Source of the DNA: Bacteroidales bacterium
Lineage (GTDB): Bacteria; Bacteroidota; Bacteroidia; Bacteroidales; UBA1402
Assembly (NCBI GenBank): GCA_021373135.1
Contig: JAJFTH010000004.1
Span: forward strand, 182,212 to 246,211
DNA length: 64,000 bases
Direction of reading: 5' to 3'
The notes under the pieces are model-generated. The model was not told where the DNA came from. It saw only the letters and a list, made by a program, of their open reading frames with translations, and did not search any database. The position numbers and the translations under genes are program-made. This document shows positions 54,894 through 64,000 of the stretch, in pieces (positions within the stretch are counted from its first letter, which is position 1; each line of letters begins with the position of its first letter).

Positions 54894-56450
54894 ATGATGA
54901 AAAAAATTGTAAATACATTCGCTTTGATGGGGGCACTTATTTTGGTATCATGCACCAACGATTTGGAATTTGATGCATACAATACCTTGCCTCAGAATAA
55001 ATTCTGGCAGACACAGGAAGATGCCGAATCGGCTATCTATGCCTGTTATGGAAAATTGTCGGATTGGCCGTTTATCGAACCGACCACCTTTGCACCGGAA
55101 GAAATAGCCAGTGACAATACCGCAAAGGGAAGTTCCACCGACGACCAACCGGACATCAATCAATTTAAGGCTTTCTCCTTTACGCCTTCACATGGCATAT
55201 TCAATACGTTCTGGAATTCCCGTTATTCCCTGATTAATATTTGCAATCAGGCTATTACGAACATTCCAAACATCACCATGGATGAAACGTACAAGAAGCA
55301 ACTGCTGGGAGAAGCAAAATTTATCAGAGCCTGGACCTATTTTGAATTGGTCCGCATGTTTGGCGAAGTCATCATTTATGACGGGATTCCAAGCGATGGA
55401 AGCTATGATATTCCAAAATCTTCTGTGGAAGATGTCTATAATTTCATTTTAAGCGATTTGGAATATGGATACGCCAATATGTATAAAACTGCATGGGCAG
55501 ATGCCGGAAAAGGCCGCGTCACCGCTTGGTCAGCTCGTGCTTTAGAAGCCAAAGTGTTGATGTACATGGCTTCAGGTGCAAATTTCATGGAAGACGGCAA
55601 AGCCATTGGCGGGAAAACCTGGACCGATGTCAAAACCGTAACGGAAGACGTAATCGCCCATGGCCCGTACAGCCTTTATACAGCAAAAGGTGATTCCAGC
55701 TTTTTCTACCTGTTTCGTCTGGAAAATGAAAATTGCGACGAATCGATTTTTGAAGCACAAAATGGAGCCTCCAAAAGTTATGGTGACATCAACCGTTGCG
55801 CATACGCAGTATACCGCTGGGTCAGAGGATCCAATGACAATGGCGACGGATGGGGACTTGATGTGCCGACCGACGGTCTTGTCACCGATTGGCAAGCACG
55901 TACCGACGACACCATCCGACTTCATGCTTCAATAGCCTTCCGCGGTGATAAATTGAGCGATGGAACCACCGTTGGCGGCTTAACAGAACTGGCCGGAACC
56001 AATGCCGGTAAAGCAGGGTATCCGGTGGCCCGTTACAGCATGAAAGTGTATGTGCCCCTCAATGGACAGACCAAACTTTCCTGGATTTACGGCATAGAAC
56101 AAAACATCCGTCTATTGCGTTTTTCAGATATTCTACTCATTGATGCTGAAGCGAAGCTTAATCTGGAAGATCCCGATGGAGCCATCCTTTCCATCAATAA
56201 AGTGAGAAATCGTGTCAAAGAAACGCCATACAAAGCATCTGAGTTAACTTTGGGAAAAATCTGGGACGAACGCCGCTTTGAACTGGCTTTCGAAAACGAT
56301 CGCTTTTTCGATATGGTTCGTACAGGACTTGCCAAAACAAAATTGGTTTCGAATGGATTTGTTTATCCGAAACACGTTTTCTACCCGATTCCTCAAGCCC
56401 AAATTGATTTGTCAAATGGCATTCTGCTTCAAAACAAGAATTACAAATAG
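54894..56450 (+). CDS. SusD/RagB-family glycan-binding lipoprotein
   Basis: 518 residues. Lipobox ILVSC (Cys20), then the SusD fold: FWQTQEDAESAIYACYGKL, LGEAKFIRAWTYFELVRMFG, the TPR-like helices near 190-230, and the C-terminal LRFSDILLIDAEAKLN, INKVRNRV and DERRFELAFENDRFFDMVR. It binds the target glycan at the surface and lids the SusC barrel. The start is nine bases after the susC stop; an in-frame ATG one codon later is equivalent. A strong terminator follows. Confidence 0.95.
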   Translation: MMKKIVNTFALMGALILVSCTNDLEFDAYNTLPQNKFWQTQEDAESAIYACYGKLSDWPFIEPTTFAPEEIASDNTAKGSSTDDQPDINQFKAFSFTPSHGIFNTFWNSRYSLINICNQAITNIPNITMDETYKKQLLGEAKFIRAWTYFELVRMFGEVIIYDGIPSDGSYDIPKSSVEDVYNFILSDLEYGYANMYKTAWADAGKGRVTAWSARALEAKVLMYMASGANFMEDGKAIGGKTWTDVKTVTEDVIAHGPYSLYTAKGDSSFFYLFRLENENCDESIFEAQNGASKSYGDINRCAYAVYRWVRGSNDNGDGWGLDVPTDGLVTDWQARTDDTIRLHASIAFRGDKLSDGTTVGGLTELAGTNAGKAGYPVARYSMKVYVPLNGQTKLSWIYGIEQNIRLLRFSDILLIDAEAKLNLEDPDGAILSINKVRNRVKETPYKASELTLGKIWDERRFELAFENDRFFDMVRTGLAKTKLVSNGFVYPKHVFYPIPQAQIDLSNGILLQNKNYK

Positions 56451-56477
56451 CTGAATACAATCTATTAACCTGTAAGA

Positions 56478-56523
56478 AAAGAGGGTGCGCACCACTGTTT
56501 GTTCACCCTCTTTCTTCTTTTTT
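56478..56523 (+). terminator. Intrinsic terminator after the SusD gene
   Basis: Ten-base stem AAAGAGGGTG (56478-56487) / CACCCTCTTT (56504-56513) with a 16-base loop, then CTTCTTTTTT. It separates SusC/SusD from the glycoside hydrolase genes and probably lowers their expression relative to the transporter. Confidence 0.82.
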
Positions 56524-56533
56524 AGAAAATGAC

Positions 56534-57304
56534 ATGAATAAAAAGAAGCTATTCACCCTTTATTTTGTAATTTCGATGGGCTGTATGTTACATGCCCAGC
56601 CTCCAAAGGATTATCACATAGTTTGGTCAGATGACTTTACGGGAAATGTTTTAGACACAACCTCCTGGAGTTTTGACACCGGCGATAACGGGTGGGGAAA
56701 TAATGAAAAACAGTATTATACGGAAAATAAAAATGTAGAAATCAAAGGCGGATTTTTATCGATTATTGCACGAAAAGAGGCAAAAAAATATACCGCAGCA
56801 CGAATCGTCACGAAAGGTAAACGGGCATTCACTTACGGTTACATGGAAATACGCGCCAAACTGCCCCATGGAACAGGTACATGGCCGGCCATTTGGATGC
56901 TTGGTGAAAATATATCAAAAACCGACTGGCCAGGTTGCGGAGAGCTGGACATCATGGAACATGTAGGGAAACATCCCGGTTATATTCATTGTTCTGTGCA
57001 TAATCCTGCAGGATACAGCGAAACACCTTTTACCGGTATCGTTCAAATAGACCGTCTCTTTGACACCTTTCATCTCTACGCCCTGGAGTGGACAAAAGAA
57101 AAAATCAATTTTCTTGTGGACGGAAAAAGTGTTTACGAATACGCACCGACTTGTAAAACGGATGATAACTGGCCTTTCTACAAACCGATGTTTTTCATTT
57201 TCAATATTGCCGTCGGCGGTAATTGGGGCGGACCGGTCATTGACGATTCCATTTTTCCTCAAAGGATGACTATTGATTACATCCGGGTTTATCAAAAAAA
57301 ATGA
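56534..57304 (+). CDS. GH16 family endo-beta-glucanase (laminarinase-like)
   Basis: 256 residues. Signal peptide (to MLHAQ), then the GH16 beta-sandwich: GNNEKQYYTENKNVEIKGGF, TKGKRAFTYGYMEIRAKLPH, GTWPAIWMLG and the catalytic GELDIMEHVG with Glu137 (nucleophile), Asp139 and Glu142 (acid/base). The extra Met between the Asp and second Glu is the ExDxxE form typical of beta-1,3-glucanases rather than lichenases or kappa-carrageenases. No lipobox, so probably periplasmic or secreted. First enzyme gene of the PUL. Confidence 0.92.
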   Translation: MNKKKLFTLYFVISMGCMLHAQPPKDYHIVWSDDFTGNVLDTTSWSFDTGDNGWGNNEKQYYTENKNVEIKGGFLSIIARKEAKKYTAARIVTKGKRAFTYGYMEIRAKLPHGTGTWPAIWMLGENISKTDWPGCGELDIMEHVGKHPGYIHCSVHNPAGYSETPFTGIVQIDRLFDTFHLYALEWTKEKINFLVDGKSVYEYAPTCKTDDNWPFYKPMFFIFNIAVGGNWGGPVIDDSIFPQRMTIDYIRVYQKK

Positions 57305-57327
57305 ACATAAAATAGAACCTTTACGTC

Positions 57328-59559
57328 ATGAAACGAAATTTTTTGACCATCGCCTTTTCTCTCCTTGTTGTTTCTTCATTCGGCCAGAATGCACAAGAAT
57401 TTGTCAATGACCTGCTTTCCAAAATGACCCTGGATGAAAAAATCGGGCAACTCAACCAGTACAACGGCGACTGGGAAGCAACCGGAAAAATCACACCCGA
57501 AGGCGACAAAGAGAAACAAATCAAAGAAGGCCATGTCGGCTCTATGTTAAATGTGATGGGGGTAGACAAAACTCGAAAATTGGAGGAAATCGCCTTACAA
57601 TCGAGGCTGCATATTCCTTTGATTTTTGGAAAGGATGTTATTCACGGATTCCGCACCACTTTTCCCATTCCATTGGGCGAAGTCGCCTCGTGGGATTTGG
57701 CCTTGATCGAGAAATCGGCACATATCGCCGCCACCGAAGCTGCTGCTTACGGCATCCACTGGACATTCGCCCCCATGGTTGACATTGCCCGTGACCCACG
57801 CTGGGGACGGGTCATGGAAGGTGCCGGAGAAGACACCTATCTGGGATGTATGGTAGCGAAAGCACGTGTCAAAGGCTTTCAAGGCGAAGGATTGGGCCAT
57901 GTAGACGCAGTGATGGCTTGCGCCAAACATTTTGCTGCTTATGGTGCGGCTGTAGGCGGACGCGACTACAATTCCGTGGATATGAGTTTGCGTCAACTCA
58001 ATGAAACGTACTTACCCCCTTTTAAAGCAGCCGTCGACGCCGGTGTTGCCACATTGATGAATTCCTTCAATGACATTAACGGCATTCCGGCTACTGGCAA
58101 TCGTTATATTTTAAGAGAAAAACTGAAAACAGAATGGGGCTTCAAAGGCTTTGTGGTCAGTGATTGGGGAAGTATCGGCGAAATGATTTCACACGGCTAT
58201 GCCAAAGACGGTTACGATGCAGCCCTAAAAGCCATCACAGCCGGAAGTGACATGGATATGGAAAGCCGTTGTTACCGTGATTACCTGAAGCAACTTGTTT
58301 CGGACGGCAAAGTTCCGATTGCCTTCATCGATGAAGCCGTCAAACGCATTTTGCTCAAGAAATATGAGCTTGGACTATTCAGCGACCCTTATCGCTTTTG
58401 CAATGAAGGACGCGAAAAACAGCAGACCAATAACCAGGAAAACAGAATGCTCGCTCGCGAAATAGGCGAAAAAAGCATTGTTTTGCTCAAAAACGAACCA
58501 TTCAACGGCAAGCCACAGCTACCGCTTTCCAAACAGACCAAAACCATTGCCTTTATCGGACCGTTCGTTAAAGCAACAGTCGCCAACCACGGTTTCTGGG
58601 CCATTGCTTTTCCAGATGATTCCTTGCGAATTATTTCCCAGTTCGACGGCATCAAAAACCAGTTGGATAAAAATTCAACGCTCTTGTATGCAAAAGGTTG
58701 TAACATCAACGACAATGACCAATCGGGTTTTGCAGAAGCCATTGACGCGGCAAAACAATCCGATGTCGCCATTCTATCGCTTGGAGAAGGATATGATATG
58801 AGCGGAGAAGCAAAAAGTCGAAGCAATCTCCAGTTTCCGGGCGTGCAGGAAGCACTCTTAAAGGCCGTTTGCGCAACAGGAAAGCCTGTCATATTGCTGA
58901 TCAACGCCGGTCGTCCTTTAATCTTCAACTGGGCTTCAGACAACGTACCGACCATCGTATATACCTGGTGGTTAGGTACCGAAGCCGGCAATTCGATTGC
59001 GGATGTACTGTTCGGAAACTACAACCCTTCCGGGAAATTACCCATATCGTTCCCCCGCAGTGAGGGACAGATTCCTGTTTATTACAACTATTACAACACA
59101 GGCCGACCGGCCAAAAACGATGATGATAAATTCTACGTTTCCGCTTATATCGATTTGCAAAACAGTCCGAAATATGCCTTCGGCTATGGACTAAGCTATA
59201 CATCTTTCCATATCGGAAACCTGCAACTTTCGTCCGGCAAGCTGGCCATGAAAGGTGGAAAACTAAACGTGACGGTGGATGTGAAAAACAGCGGCAACTA
59301 CGACGGAGAAGAAGTCGTGCAACTCTATGTTCGCGATTTGGTGGGCTGTGTCGTACGTCCGGTCAGAGAGCTGAAAGGTTTTCAAAAGATCTTTTTGAAA
59401 AAAGGTGAAACCCAAACGGTAAACTTCTGTCTTACTCCCGATGATTTGAAATTTTACGACAATGATTTGCAGTATATCAATGAAGCCGGCGATTATGAGG
59501 TTTTTGTCGGAAACTCATCCTTGGCAGAGCTGAAAGGACATTTTGAACTGACGGAATGA
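57328..59559 (+). CDS. GH3 family beta-glucosidase (BglX-like)
   Basis: 743 residues. Signal peptide (to SSFGQ), the (beta/alpha)8 domain with LTLDEKIGQL-like start, GKDVIHGFRTTFPIPL, CAKHFAAYG (Lys200-His201), and nucleophile Asp279 in VVSDWGS; then the alpha/beta sandwich domain with LSLGEGYDMSGEAKSR (candidate acid/base region) and a fibronectin III-like C-terminus. BglX-type enzymes release glucose from beta-linked oligosaccharides, periplasmic here. It follows the GH16 gene by 23 bp and would finish its products. Confidence 0.93.
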   Translation: MKRNFLTIAFSLLVVSSFGQNAQEFVNDLLSKMTLDEKIGQLNQYNGDWEATGKITPEGDKEKQIKEGHVGSMLNVMGVDKTRKLEEIALQSRLHIPLIFGKDVIHGFRTTFPIPLGEVASWDLALIEKSAHIAATEAAAYGIHWTFAPMVDIARDPRWGRVMEGAGEDTYLGCMVAKARVKGFQGEGLGHVDAVMACAKHFAAYGAAVGGRDYNSVDMSLRQLNETYLPPFKAAVDAGVATLMNSFNDINGIPATGNRYILREKLKTEWGFKGFVVSDWGSIGEMISHGYAKDGYDAALKAITAGSDMDMESRCYRDYLKQLVSDGKVPIAFIDEAVKRILLKKYELGLFSDPYRFCNEGREKQQTNNQENRMLAREIGEKSIVLLKNEPFNGKPQLPLSKQTKTIAFIGPFVKATVANHGFWAIAFPDDSLRIISQFDGIKNQLDKNSTLLYAKGCNINDNDQSGFAEAIDAAKQSDVAILSLGEGYDMSGEAKSRSNLQFPGVQEALLKAVCATGKPVILLINAGRPLIFNWASDNVPTIVYTWWLGTEAGNSIADVLFGNYNPSGKLPISFPRSEGQIPVYYNYYNTGRPAKNDDDKFYVSAYIDLQNSPKYAFGYGLSYTSFHIGNLQLSSGKLAMKGGKLNVTVDVKNSGNYDGEEVVQLYVRDLVGCVVRPVRELKGFQKIFLKKGETQTVNFCLTPDDLKFYDNDLQYINEAGDYEVFVGNSSLAELKGHFELTE

Positions 59560-59770
59560 CCGGAAAACATTAAAAGGTATGAACCCCAAGGCAACCCCCG
59601 GACCCTGGTTCTGCTGCAAGCAGCTGGAAATTCAACCCTTAGATATTAAAAACAATCATTTACTATAAAATCTCATTCTAATGAAACGGGCATGAATACA
59701 AGTATTCACCAAAGACAATGAAAATTTGACATGCAAGTTCCATACGACCTTAAAAAACAATTATTTACGT
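59560..59770 (+). other. Spacer between the two GH3 genes
   Basis: 211 bp. No gene, clear hairpin terminator or promoter motif seen. Confidence 0.4.
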
Positions 59771-62059
59771 ATGAAGAAAACACCATTTTTGTTTGGCCTC
59801 TGCTTATTGTCCGTACAGTTGTTTTCCCAAACCAACGGCAAAGCACCCCAACTTGGAAAAGACAAAATAGAAGCCGTCATCGCGGCCATGACCCCCGAAG
59901 AAAAAGTATACATGCTGATGGGTTTGGGAGATGCCAATTGGAGCAATCCTTCATCGGGTGAAAAAACTGTTATCGTCAGCGGATCGGCAGGAAGAACATG
60001 GAATATTCCACGTCTCGGCATTACTCCTGCCGTAGTTGCCGACGGCCCTGCCGGCTTACGCATTGATGCCCATCCGGAAAAAACACTGTCCTTTTATTGC
60101 ACCGCTTTTCCTACTTCCAGCGCATTGGCTTCCACTTGGAACACCGCATTGGTGGAAAACGTGGGCAAAGCCATGGGCAATGAAGTACTTGAATATGGTT
60201 TGGATGCTTTGCTGGCTCCCGCCATCAACATCCACCGCAATCCTCTGTGCGGGCGCAACTTCGAATACTACTCTGAAGATCCGTTGGTAGCAGGAAAGAT
60301 GGGTGCCGCCATGATCCGAGGTTTGCAATCCAACGGGGTAGGTACTTCACTCAAACACTTTGCGGCCAACAACATCGAAACCAACCGCACCATTATCAAT
60401 GCAGTAATCAGCCAACGGGCCTTACGCGAAATATACCTGCGCGGCTTTGAGATTGCCGTCAAAGAAGGGCAACCTTGGACGGTGATGTCCTCGTATAACC
60501 GTTTGAACGGTTTCTATACCTCCGAAAATTACGACCTGATCACCACCATTTTACGTAACGAATGGAGGTTTAAAGGCATTGTCATGTCCGACTGGTGGGG
60601 CGGTGCCGACGCCGTCGCCCAAATGAATGCCGGCAACGACTTGCTGATGCCGGGTTGTGCACAACGCGAAGAATTATTGAAGGCATTGAAAAACAAGACC
60701 ATAGACGAAGAAGTGATCAACCGCAATTTGGCACGTATCCTAACGTTTGTACAGCAGACTCCCCGTTTCAAAGGGTACGCCTATTCCTGCCATCCCGATT
60801 TGAAAGCCCATGCTCAAATATCACGCCTCGCTGCCACAGAAGGTATGGTTTTATTGAAAAACGACTTTAACACATTACCTTTGAAAGGAATCAAGAAAAT
60901 TGCTTTGTTTGGCAAAACATCCTACCGTTTTATCGCAGGCGGTACCGGAAGCGGCGAAGTGAACTACGAAAAAGCGATTTCCATCAAAGATGGTTTTATC
61001 AACGGAGGCTATCAAATAGTACAACCATTGGAAGCCATTTATACGCATTTCATTGATACCATCCTTACAAATTCAAAAAAAGAAAACAAAAAACAGCTGG
61101 TCGATTTTCATACGGAACTTCCATTGAAAAACGAACAGATTCAGGCTCAGGTAAAAGGTTCCGACATGGCAATAATCACCATCGGACGAAACGCAGGTGA
61201 AGGTTCGGATCGAAGTATTGCCGATTTCTCATTGACCACCACCGAAAAAAACTTGATCAAAGATGTCTCTGCCGCTTATCATGCTGCCGGAAAAAAAGTA
61301 GTGGTGATACTCAACATCGGTGGGGTGATTGCAACGACCGACTGGCGCGATGATCCTGATGCCATCCTGTTGGCCTGGCAAACCGGTCAGGAAGGCGGCA
61401 ATGCCTTGGTAGACATTCTCAAGGGGCTTGTCAATCCATCCGGAAAATTGCCGATGAGCTTTCCCATCGCTTACGCAGATGTACCTTCCGCAAAATCATT
61501 TCCCGGCGAACCGAAAGAAAACCCTTTGAATGCTCCTTATGAAGAAGGCATATATGTGGGCTACCGTTATTATGACACGTTCAAGGTTCCAACGGCCTAC
61601 GAATTCGGCTATGGACTTTCTTACACCCAATTTCTGTACTCGGATATCACGTTGGACAGCAAAACTTTTTCAGACAAGATAACAGTGACGCTTACGGTCA
61701 AAAATATCGGAAAAGTAGCCGGAAAAGAGGCTGTGCAACTCTATCTGAGCACACCTCAAACTGAAATGGAAAAGCCGGAACAAGAATTGAAAGCTTTTGC
61801 CAAAACCAACTTGCTGAAGCCTGGCGAAAGCCAACAGCTTTCTTTCACCTTGGACAGCCGCCTGCTGGCGTCGTTCCACAGCGGTATCAGCACCTGGGTG
61901 GCCGACAAAGGAACCTATGAGATACGTATGGGTGCTTCTTCGAAGGACATCCGTCTGAAAGCTTCATTCGATGTGCCGCAAACCATCTTGGTAGAAAAGG
62001 ATCATAACGTACTGTACCCAAACCGGCTTTTTAAAGAGTTGAGCATACAAAAAGACTAA
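59771..62059 (+). CDS. GH3 family glycoside hydrolase (second, BglB-like)
   Basis: 762 residues from ATG at 59771; a longer frame begins at a TTG (59726) and would disrupt the signal peptide (MKKTPFLFGLCLLSVQLFSQ). Motifs: VVADGPAGLRIDAHP, LKHFAANNIETNR (Lys195-His196), nucleophile Asp274 in IVMSDWWGG, then a large insert (about 400-460) that may be PA14-like but short, GRNAGEGSDRSIADF (Glu region of acid/base) and a fibronectin III-like end. Different subgroup from the preceding GH3, so probably a different linkage or chain position. 211 bp separate it from that gene. Confidence 0.92.
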   Translation: MKKTPFLFGLCLLSVQLFSQTNGKAPQLGKDKIEAVIAAMTPEEKVYMLMGLGDANWSNPSSGEKTVIVSGSAGRTWNIPRLGITPAVVADGPAGLRIDAHPEKTLSFYCTAFPTSSALASTWNTALVENVGKAMGNEVLEYGLDALLAPAINIHRNPLCGRNFEYYSEDPLVAGKMGAAMIRGLQSNGVGTSLKHFAANNIETNRTIINAVISQRALREIYLRGFEIAVKEGQPWTVMSSYNRLNGFYTSENYDLITTILRNEWRFKGIVMSDWWGGADAVAQMNAGNDLLMPGCAQREELLKALKNKTIDEEVINRNLARILTFVQQTPRFKGYAYSCHPDLKAHAQISRLAATEGMVLLKNDFNTLPLKGIKKIALFGKTSYRFIAGGTGSGEVNYEKAISIKDGFINGGYQIVQPLEAIYTHFIDTILTNSKKENKKQLVDFHTELPLKNEQIQAQVKGSDMAIITIGRNAGEGSDRSIADFSLTTTEKNLIKDVSAAYHAAGKKVVVILNIGGVIATTDWRDDPDAILLAWQTGQEGGNALVDILKGLVNPSGKLPMSFPIAYADVPSAKSFPGEPKENPLNAPYEEGIYVGYRYYDTFKVPTAYEFGYGLSYTQFLYSDITLDSKTFSDKITVTLTVKNIGKVAGKEAVQLYLSTPQTEMEKPEQELKAFAKTNLLKPGESQQLSFTLDSRLLASFHSGISTWVADKGTYEIRMGASSKDIRLKASFDVPQTILVEKDHNVLYPNRLFKELSIQKD

Positions 62060-62065
62060 AGAGTC

Positions 62066-63619
62066 ATGAAGAAGACATTTTTATTATTTGTCATCTGTTG
62101 CTGTATTTCACATGCCGGAGCACAACAACCGTACAAACTGTATACTTTCAATAAATATTTTGAAGAAAACAGCTTTGTAAAAGCACCTCAGGATACCAGT
62201 ACTCCTCCTTCCTTTCAGCAAATCCGTGAAAAGTTGCCACAACCCTTTTGGGCAAGCAATCCCGATGCAATCCGCTGTTATTGGAAAGCATGGGAAATCG
62301 CATTCAGTCATTTGAAAAAAGTGACGCCAGAGAACAATTTTGTATCTCCATACATCGATGCTGCATTCAACGGAAACATATTCATGTGGGATGGTTCTTT
62401 CATGACCATGTTCGGACGCTATGGCTCACGGGCATTTAATTTTCAGGGAACACTTGACAATTTCTATCGCAAGCAGGTGCCCGACGGATTTATTTGCCGG
62501 GAAATTTATGGTGTTACCGGCCAGGACTGTTTCGAACGTGTCGATCCATCCAGTACAGGTCCTAATATCATGCCCTGGGTGGAATGGGAATACTTTCTGA
62601 ACTTCAATGACACGACACGCCTTAAACGGGTTTTTCCTCCCTTGTTGGCCTATTACAATTGGTTTGCGTTAAACCGAACCTGGAAAGACGGCTCCTATTT
62701 CCTGAGCGGATGGGGCTGCGGCATGGACAACCAACCCCGTGTGCAAAAAGGTTATGACGTGCAGTGGAGCAACGGCCACATGTCTTGGGTAGATGCCAAT
62801 ATGCAGGCGATCTTTGCCGCTAAAACGCTGGTGAAGATGGCCGACATTCTGCACCGCGACAGCGACGTGGTCGGATTAAAGGCTGAGATTAACCAATTGA
62901 CTCAATTTGTTAATCAACAGATGTGGAACGAAAATCTTTATTTTTATACCGATAAATTCCGCGACGGCTCACTGTCTTCCATTCAAACCATTGGCTCGTA
63001 TTGGTCTTTACTGGCAGGGGTCGTACCTCCTGAACGGATGAAGGGTTACATCGGACAATTGTCCGATCCCAAAAAGTTCAACCGTCCCCACCGTGTGCCG
63101 TCACTGGCTGCCGATTGTCCGTTTTATGACCCTAACGGAGGTTATTGGTGCGGATCCATCTGGGCACCAACCGCTTATATGGTGTTGCGTGGCCTTTCTG
63201 AAGTTGGATGTGATAGTCTGGCACATGCCATTGGCATGAATCATCATCAAAATGTGGTGGAGGTTTTCAAACAAACCGGAACGTTTTTCGAGAATTATGC
63301 ACCGGAAAAAGCGCATGGAAACAATCGCGACAATTTCATCGGCTGGACTGGTCTGGCACCCATTGCCGTTTTGTTCGAATATGTTTTCGGCATCCAAGCT
63401 GATGTTCCTCACAATCGTTTGGTATGGAAAATTGATTTGACCGATGACTTTGGTGTAAAACAATATCCTTTCGGTGTAAACGGATTGATCGACTTGCGAT
63501 GTAAAGCAAGAAAAAGCACCCAGGACAAACCCAGAATAACTGTTTCGTCCAATACAGATCTCACATTGGATGTCATCTGGGCAGGTGGCAGCTACACCAT
63601 CGCCGTTAAAGGAAAATAA
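62066..63619 (+). CDS. MGH1-like (GH63/GH37-type) six-hairpin glycoside hydrolase
   Basis: 517 residues. Signal peptide (to HAGAQ), then an (alpha/alpha)6 barrel with FMWDGSFMTMFGRYGS, FICREIYGVTGQDCFERVDP, VEWEYFLNFND, SWVDANMQAIFAAKTL, and PNGGYWCGSIWAPTAYMVLR near the active site; ENYAPEKAHGNN and FIGWTGLAPIAVLFEYVFG close it. This matches the mannosylglycerate-hydrolase-MGH1-like/trehalase superfamily, where the acids are typically the Asp of WDG and a C-terminal Glu. Substrate unclear; its place, 6 bp after a GH3 gene, suggests an alpha- or beta-linked side sugar on the same glycan. Confidence 0.87.
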   Translation: MKKTFLLFVICCCISHAGAQQPYKLYTFNKYFEENSFVKAPQDTSTPPSFQQIREKLPQPFWASNPDAIRCYWKAWEIAFSHLKKVTPENNFVSPYIDAAFNGNIFMWDGSFMTMFGRYGSRAFNFQGTLDNFYRKQVPDGFICREIYGVTGQDCFERVDPSSTGPNIMPWVEWEYFLNFNDTTRLKRVFPPLLAYYNWFALNRTWKDGSYFLSGWGCGMDNQPRVQKGYDVQWSNGHMSWVDANMQAIFAAKTLVKMADILHRDSDVVGLKAEINQLTQFVNQQMWNENLYFYTDKFRDGSLSSIQTIGSYWSLLAGVVPPERMKGYIGQLSDPKKFNRPHRVPSLAADCPFYDPNGGYWCGSIWAPTAYMVLRGLSEVGCDSLAHAIGMNHHQNVVEVFKQTGTFFENYAPEKAHGNNRDNFIGWTGLAPIAVLFEYVFGIQADVPHNRLVWKIDLTDDFGVKQYPFGVNGLIDLRCKARKSTQDKPRITVSSNTDLTLDVIWAGGSYTIAVKGK

Positions 63620-63826
63620 AGAAGGAAGCCTGCTTTTTACCTGCACAAATGGAGCGGTGTTCAATTTCCCGCAGATCACAAATGTCATACTTTTGACACT
63701 TCTCCACATTCTTTCAATTTTTTCCTGAATGCAGCAACCATTTGATTTTCCTGTATCATTTTTATCCCAAGCAAGAGCCTTTGTTCTGAATGCAGCGACG
63801 AGTGCCCTTCCTCCCCCTAAAAGCAG

Positions 63827-63860
63827 AAAGCCCTCGCCGGATTTCTCCAGTGAGGGCTTT
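63827..63860 (-). terminator. rRNA operon terminator
   Basis: AAAGCCCTC (63827-63835) pairs with GAGGGCTTT (63852-63860). It lies ten bases beyond the 3' end of the 5S gene on the minus strand, where an rRNA operon terminator is expected. Confidence 0.8.
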
Positions 63861-63869
63861 CTTCAAAAA

Positions 63870-63977
<108 letters not shown>

Positions 63978-64000
63978 AATAAGGTTGACATATCGGTTTT

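Noticed and set aside
58389..58991. Open frame of 200 codons on the minus strand
   Set aside because: Antisense to the first GH3 gene, an effect of its codon use; Ser/Pro-rich product without domain features.
59560..59770. Possible small RNA or short peptide between the GH3 genes
   Set aside because: A G/C-richer patch near 59590-59635 does not form a convincing stem with a terminator, and no start with a ribosome site is present.
63101..63709. Open frame of 202 codons on the minus strand
   Set aside because: Antisense to the MGH1-like glycosidase; low-complexity composition and no motifs.

Overview
The window is chromosomal DNA from a member of the Bacteroidota, most likely order Bacteroidales. 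The evidence is SusC/SusD and FecI/FecR-type sigma/anti-sigma genes, PorP/SprF and CHU_C type IX secretion (T9SS) proteins, a GldB-like lipoprotein, TAnnTTTG -7 promoter boxes and Bacteroidales-type ribosomal protein S1. Species cannot be named from the sequence alone.

Layout. (1) 1-6.5 kb: the 3' part of an endonuclease/exonuclease/phosphatase gene, then a minus-strand T9SS module (lectin-like CHU_C cargo, PorP/SprF, PorE-like OmpA protein). (2) 6.9-37.9 kb: a large AT-rich surface-polysaccharide island. It holds a Wzx-type flippase, a Wzy-type polymerase, a Wzc-like co-polymerase, a half-length TolC-like protein, an initiating sugar phosphotransferase with a receiver-like N-terminus, about ten glycosyltransferases, a UDP-xylose synthase-like SDR, and a stand-alone receiver plus a REC-histidine kinase. 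(3) Inside the island, 16.2-21.5 kb is a compact six-gene operon (GT-C-like protein, UbiA/DPPR-synthase-like, HAD-IB phosphatase, SMR-type small transporter, SDR, methyltransferase). It reads as a pathway that makes, flips and uses a polyprenyl-phosphate-linked pentose; this is inference. (4) The island carries much debris: IS5-like and IS4-like remnants, a frameshifted GT4 gene, two glycosyltransferase fragments and a dead receiver fragment. It ends next to a tRNA-Thr. (5) 38.7-49.6 kb: conserved housekeeping genes, including rpsA, a gldB-like gene, LytTR and LiaF-like genes, a U32 peptidase, and metA/metY forming an O-acetylhomoserine methionine route. (6) 49.8-63.6 kb: a polysaccharide-utilisation locus (ECF sigma, FecR, SusC, SusD, GH16, two GH3, MGH1-like glycosidase), probably for a beta-1,3- or mixed-linkage glucan. 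(7) The right edge is a minus-strand 5S rRNA with a terminator, so an rRNA operon continues beyond the window.

How it fits together. The minus-strand operon from 33,282 down to 24,955 (receiver, initiating transferase, TolC-like, Wzc-like, Wzy, degenerate GT2, GT4) looks like the assembly core of a Wzx/Wzy exopolysaccharide or O-polysaccharide. The scattered glycosyltransferase genes supply its repeat unit. The six-gene operon could add a pentose from a lipid carrier on the periplasmic side. The PUL at the right end works in the opposite direction: it imports and degrades external glucan. Functions rest on reading translated motifs; no database search was possible.
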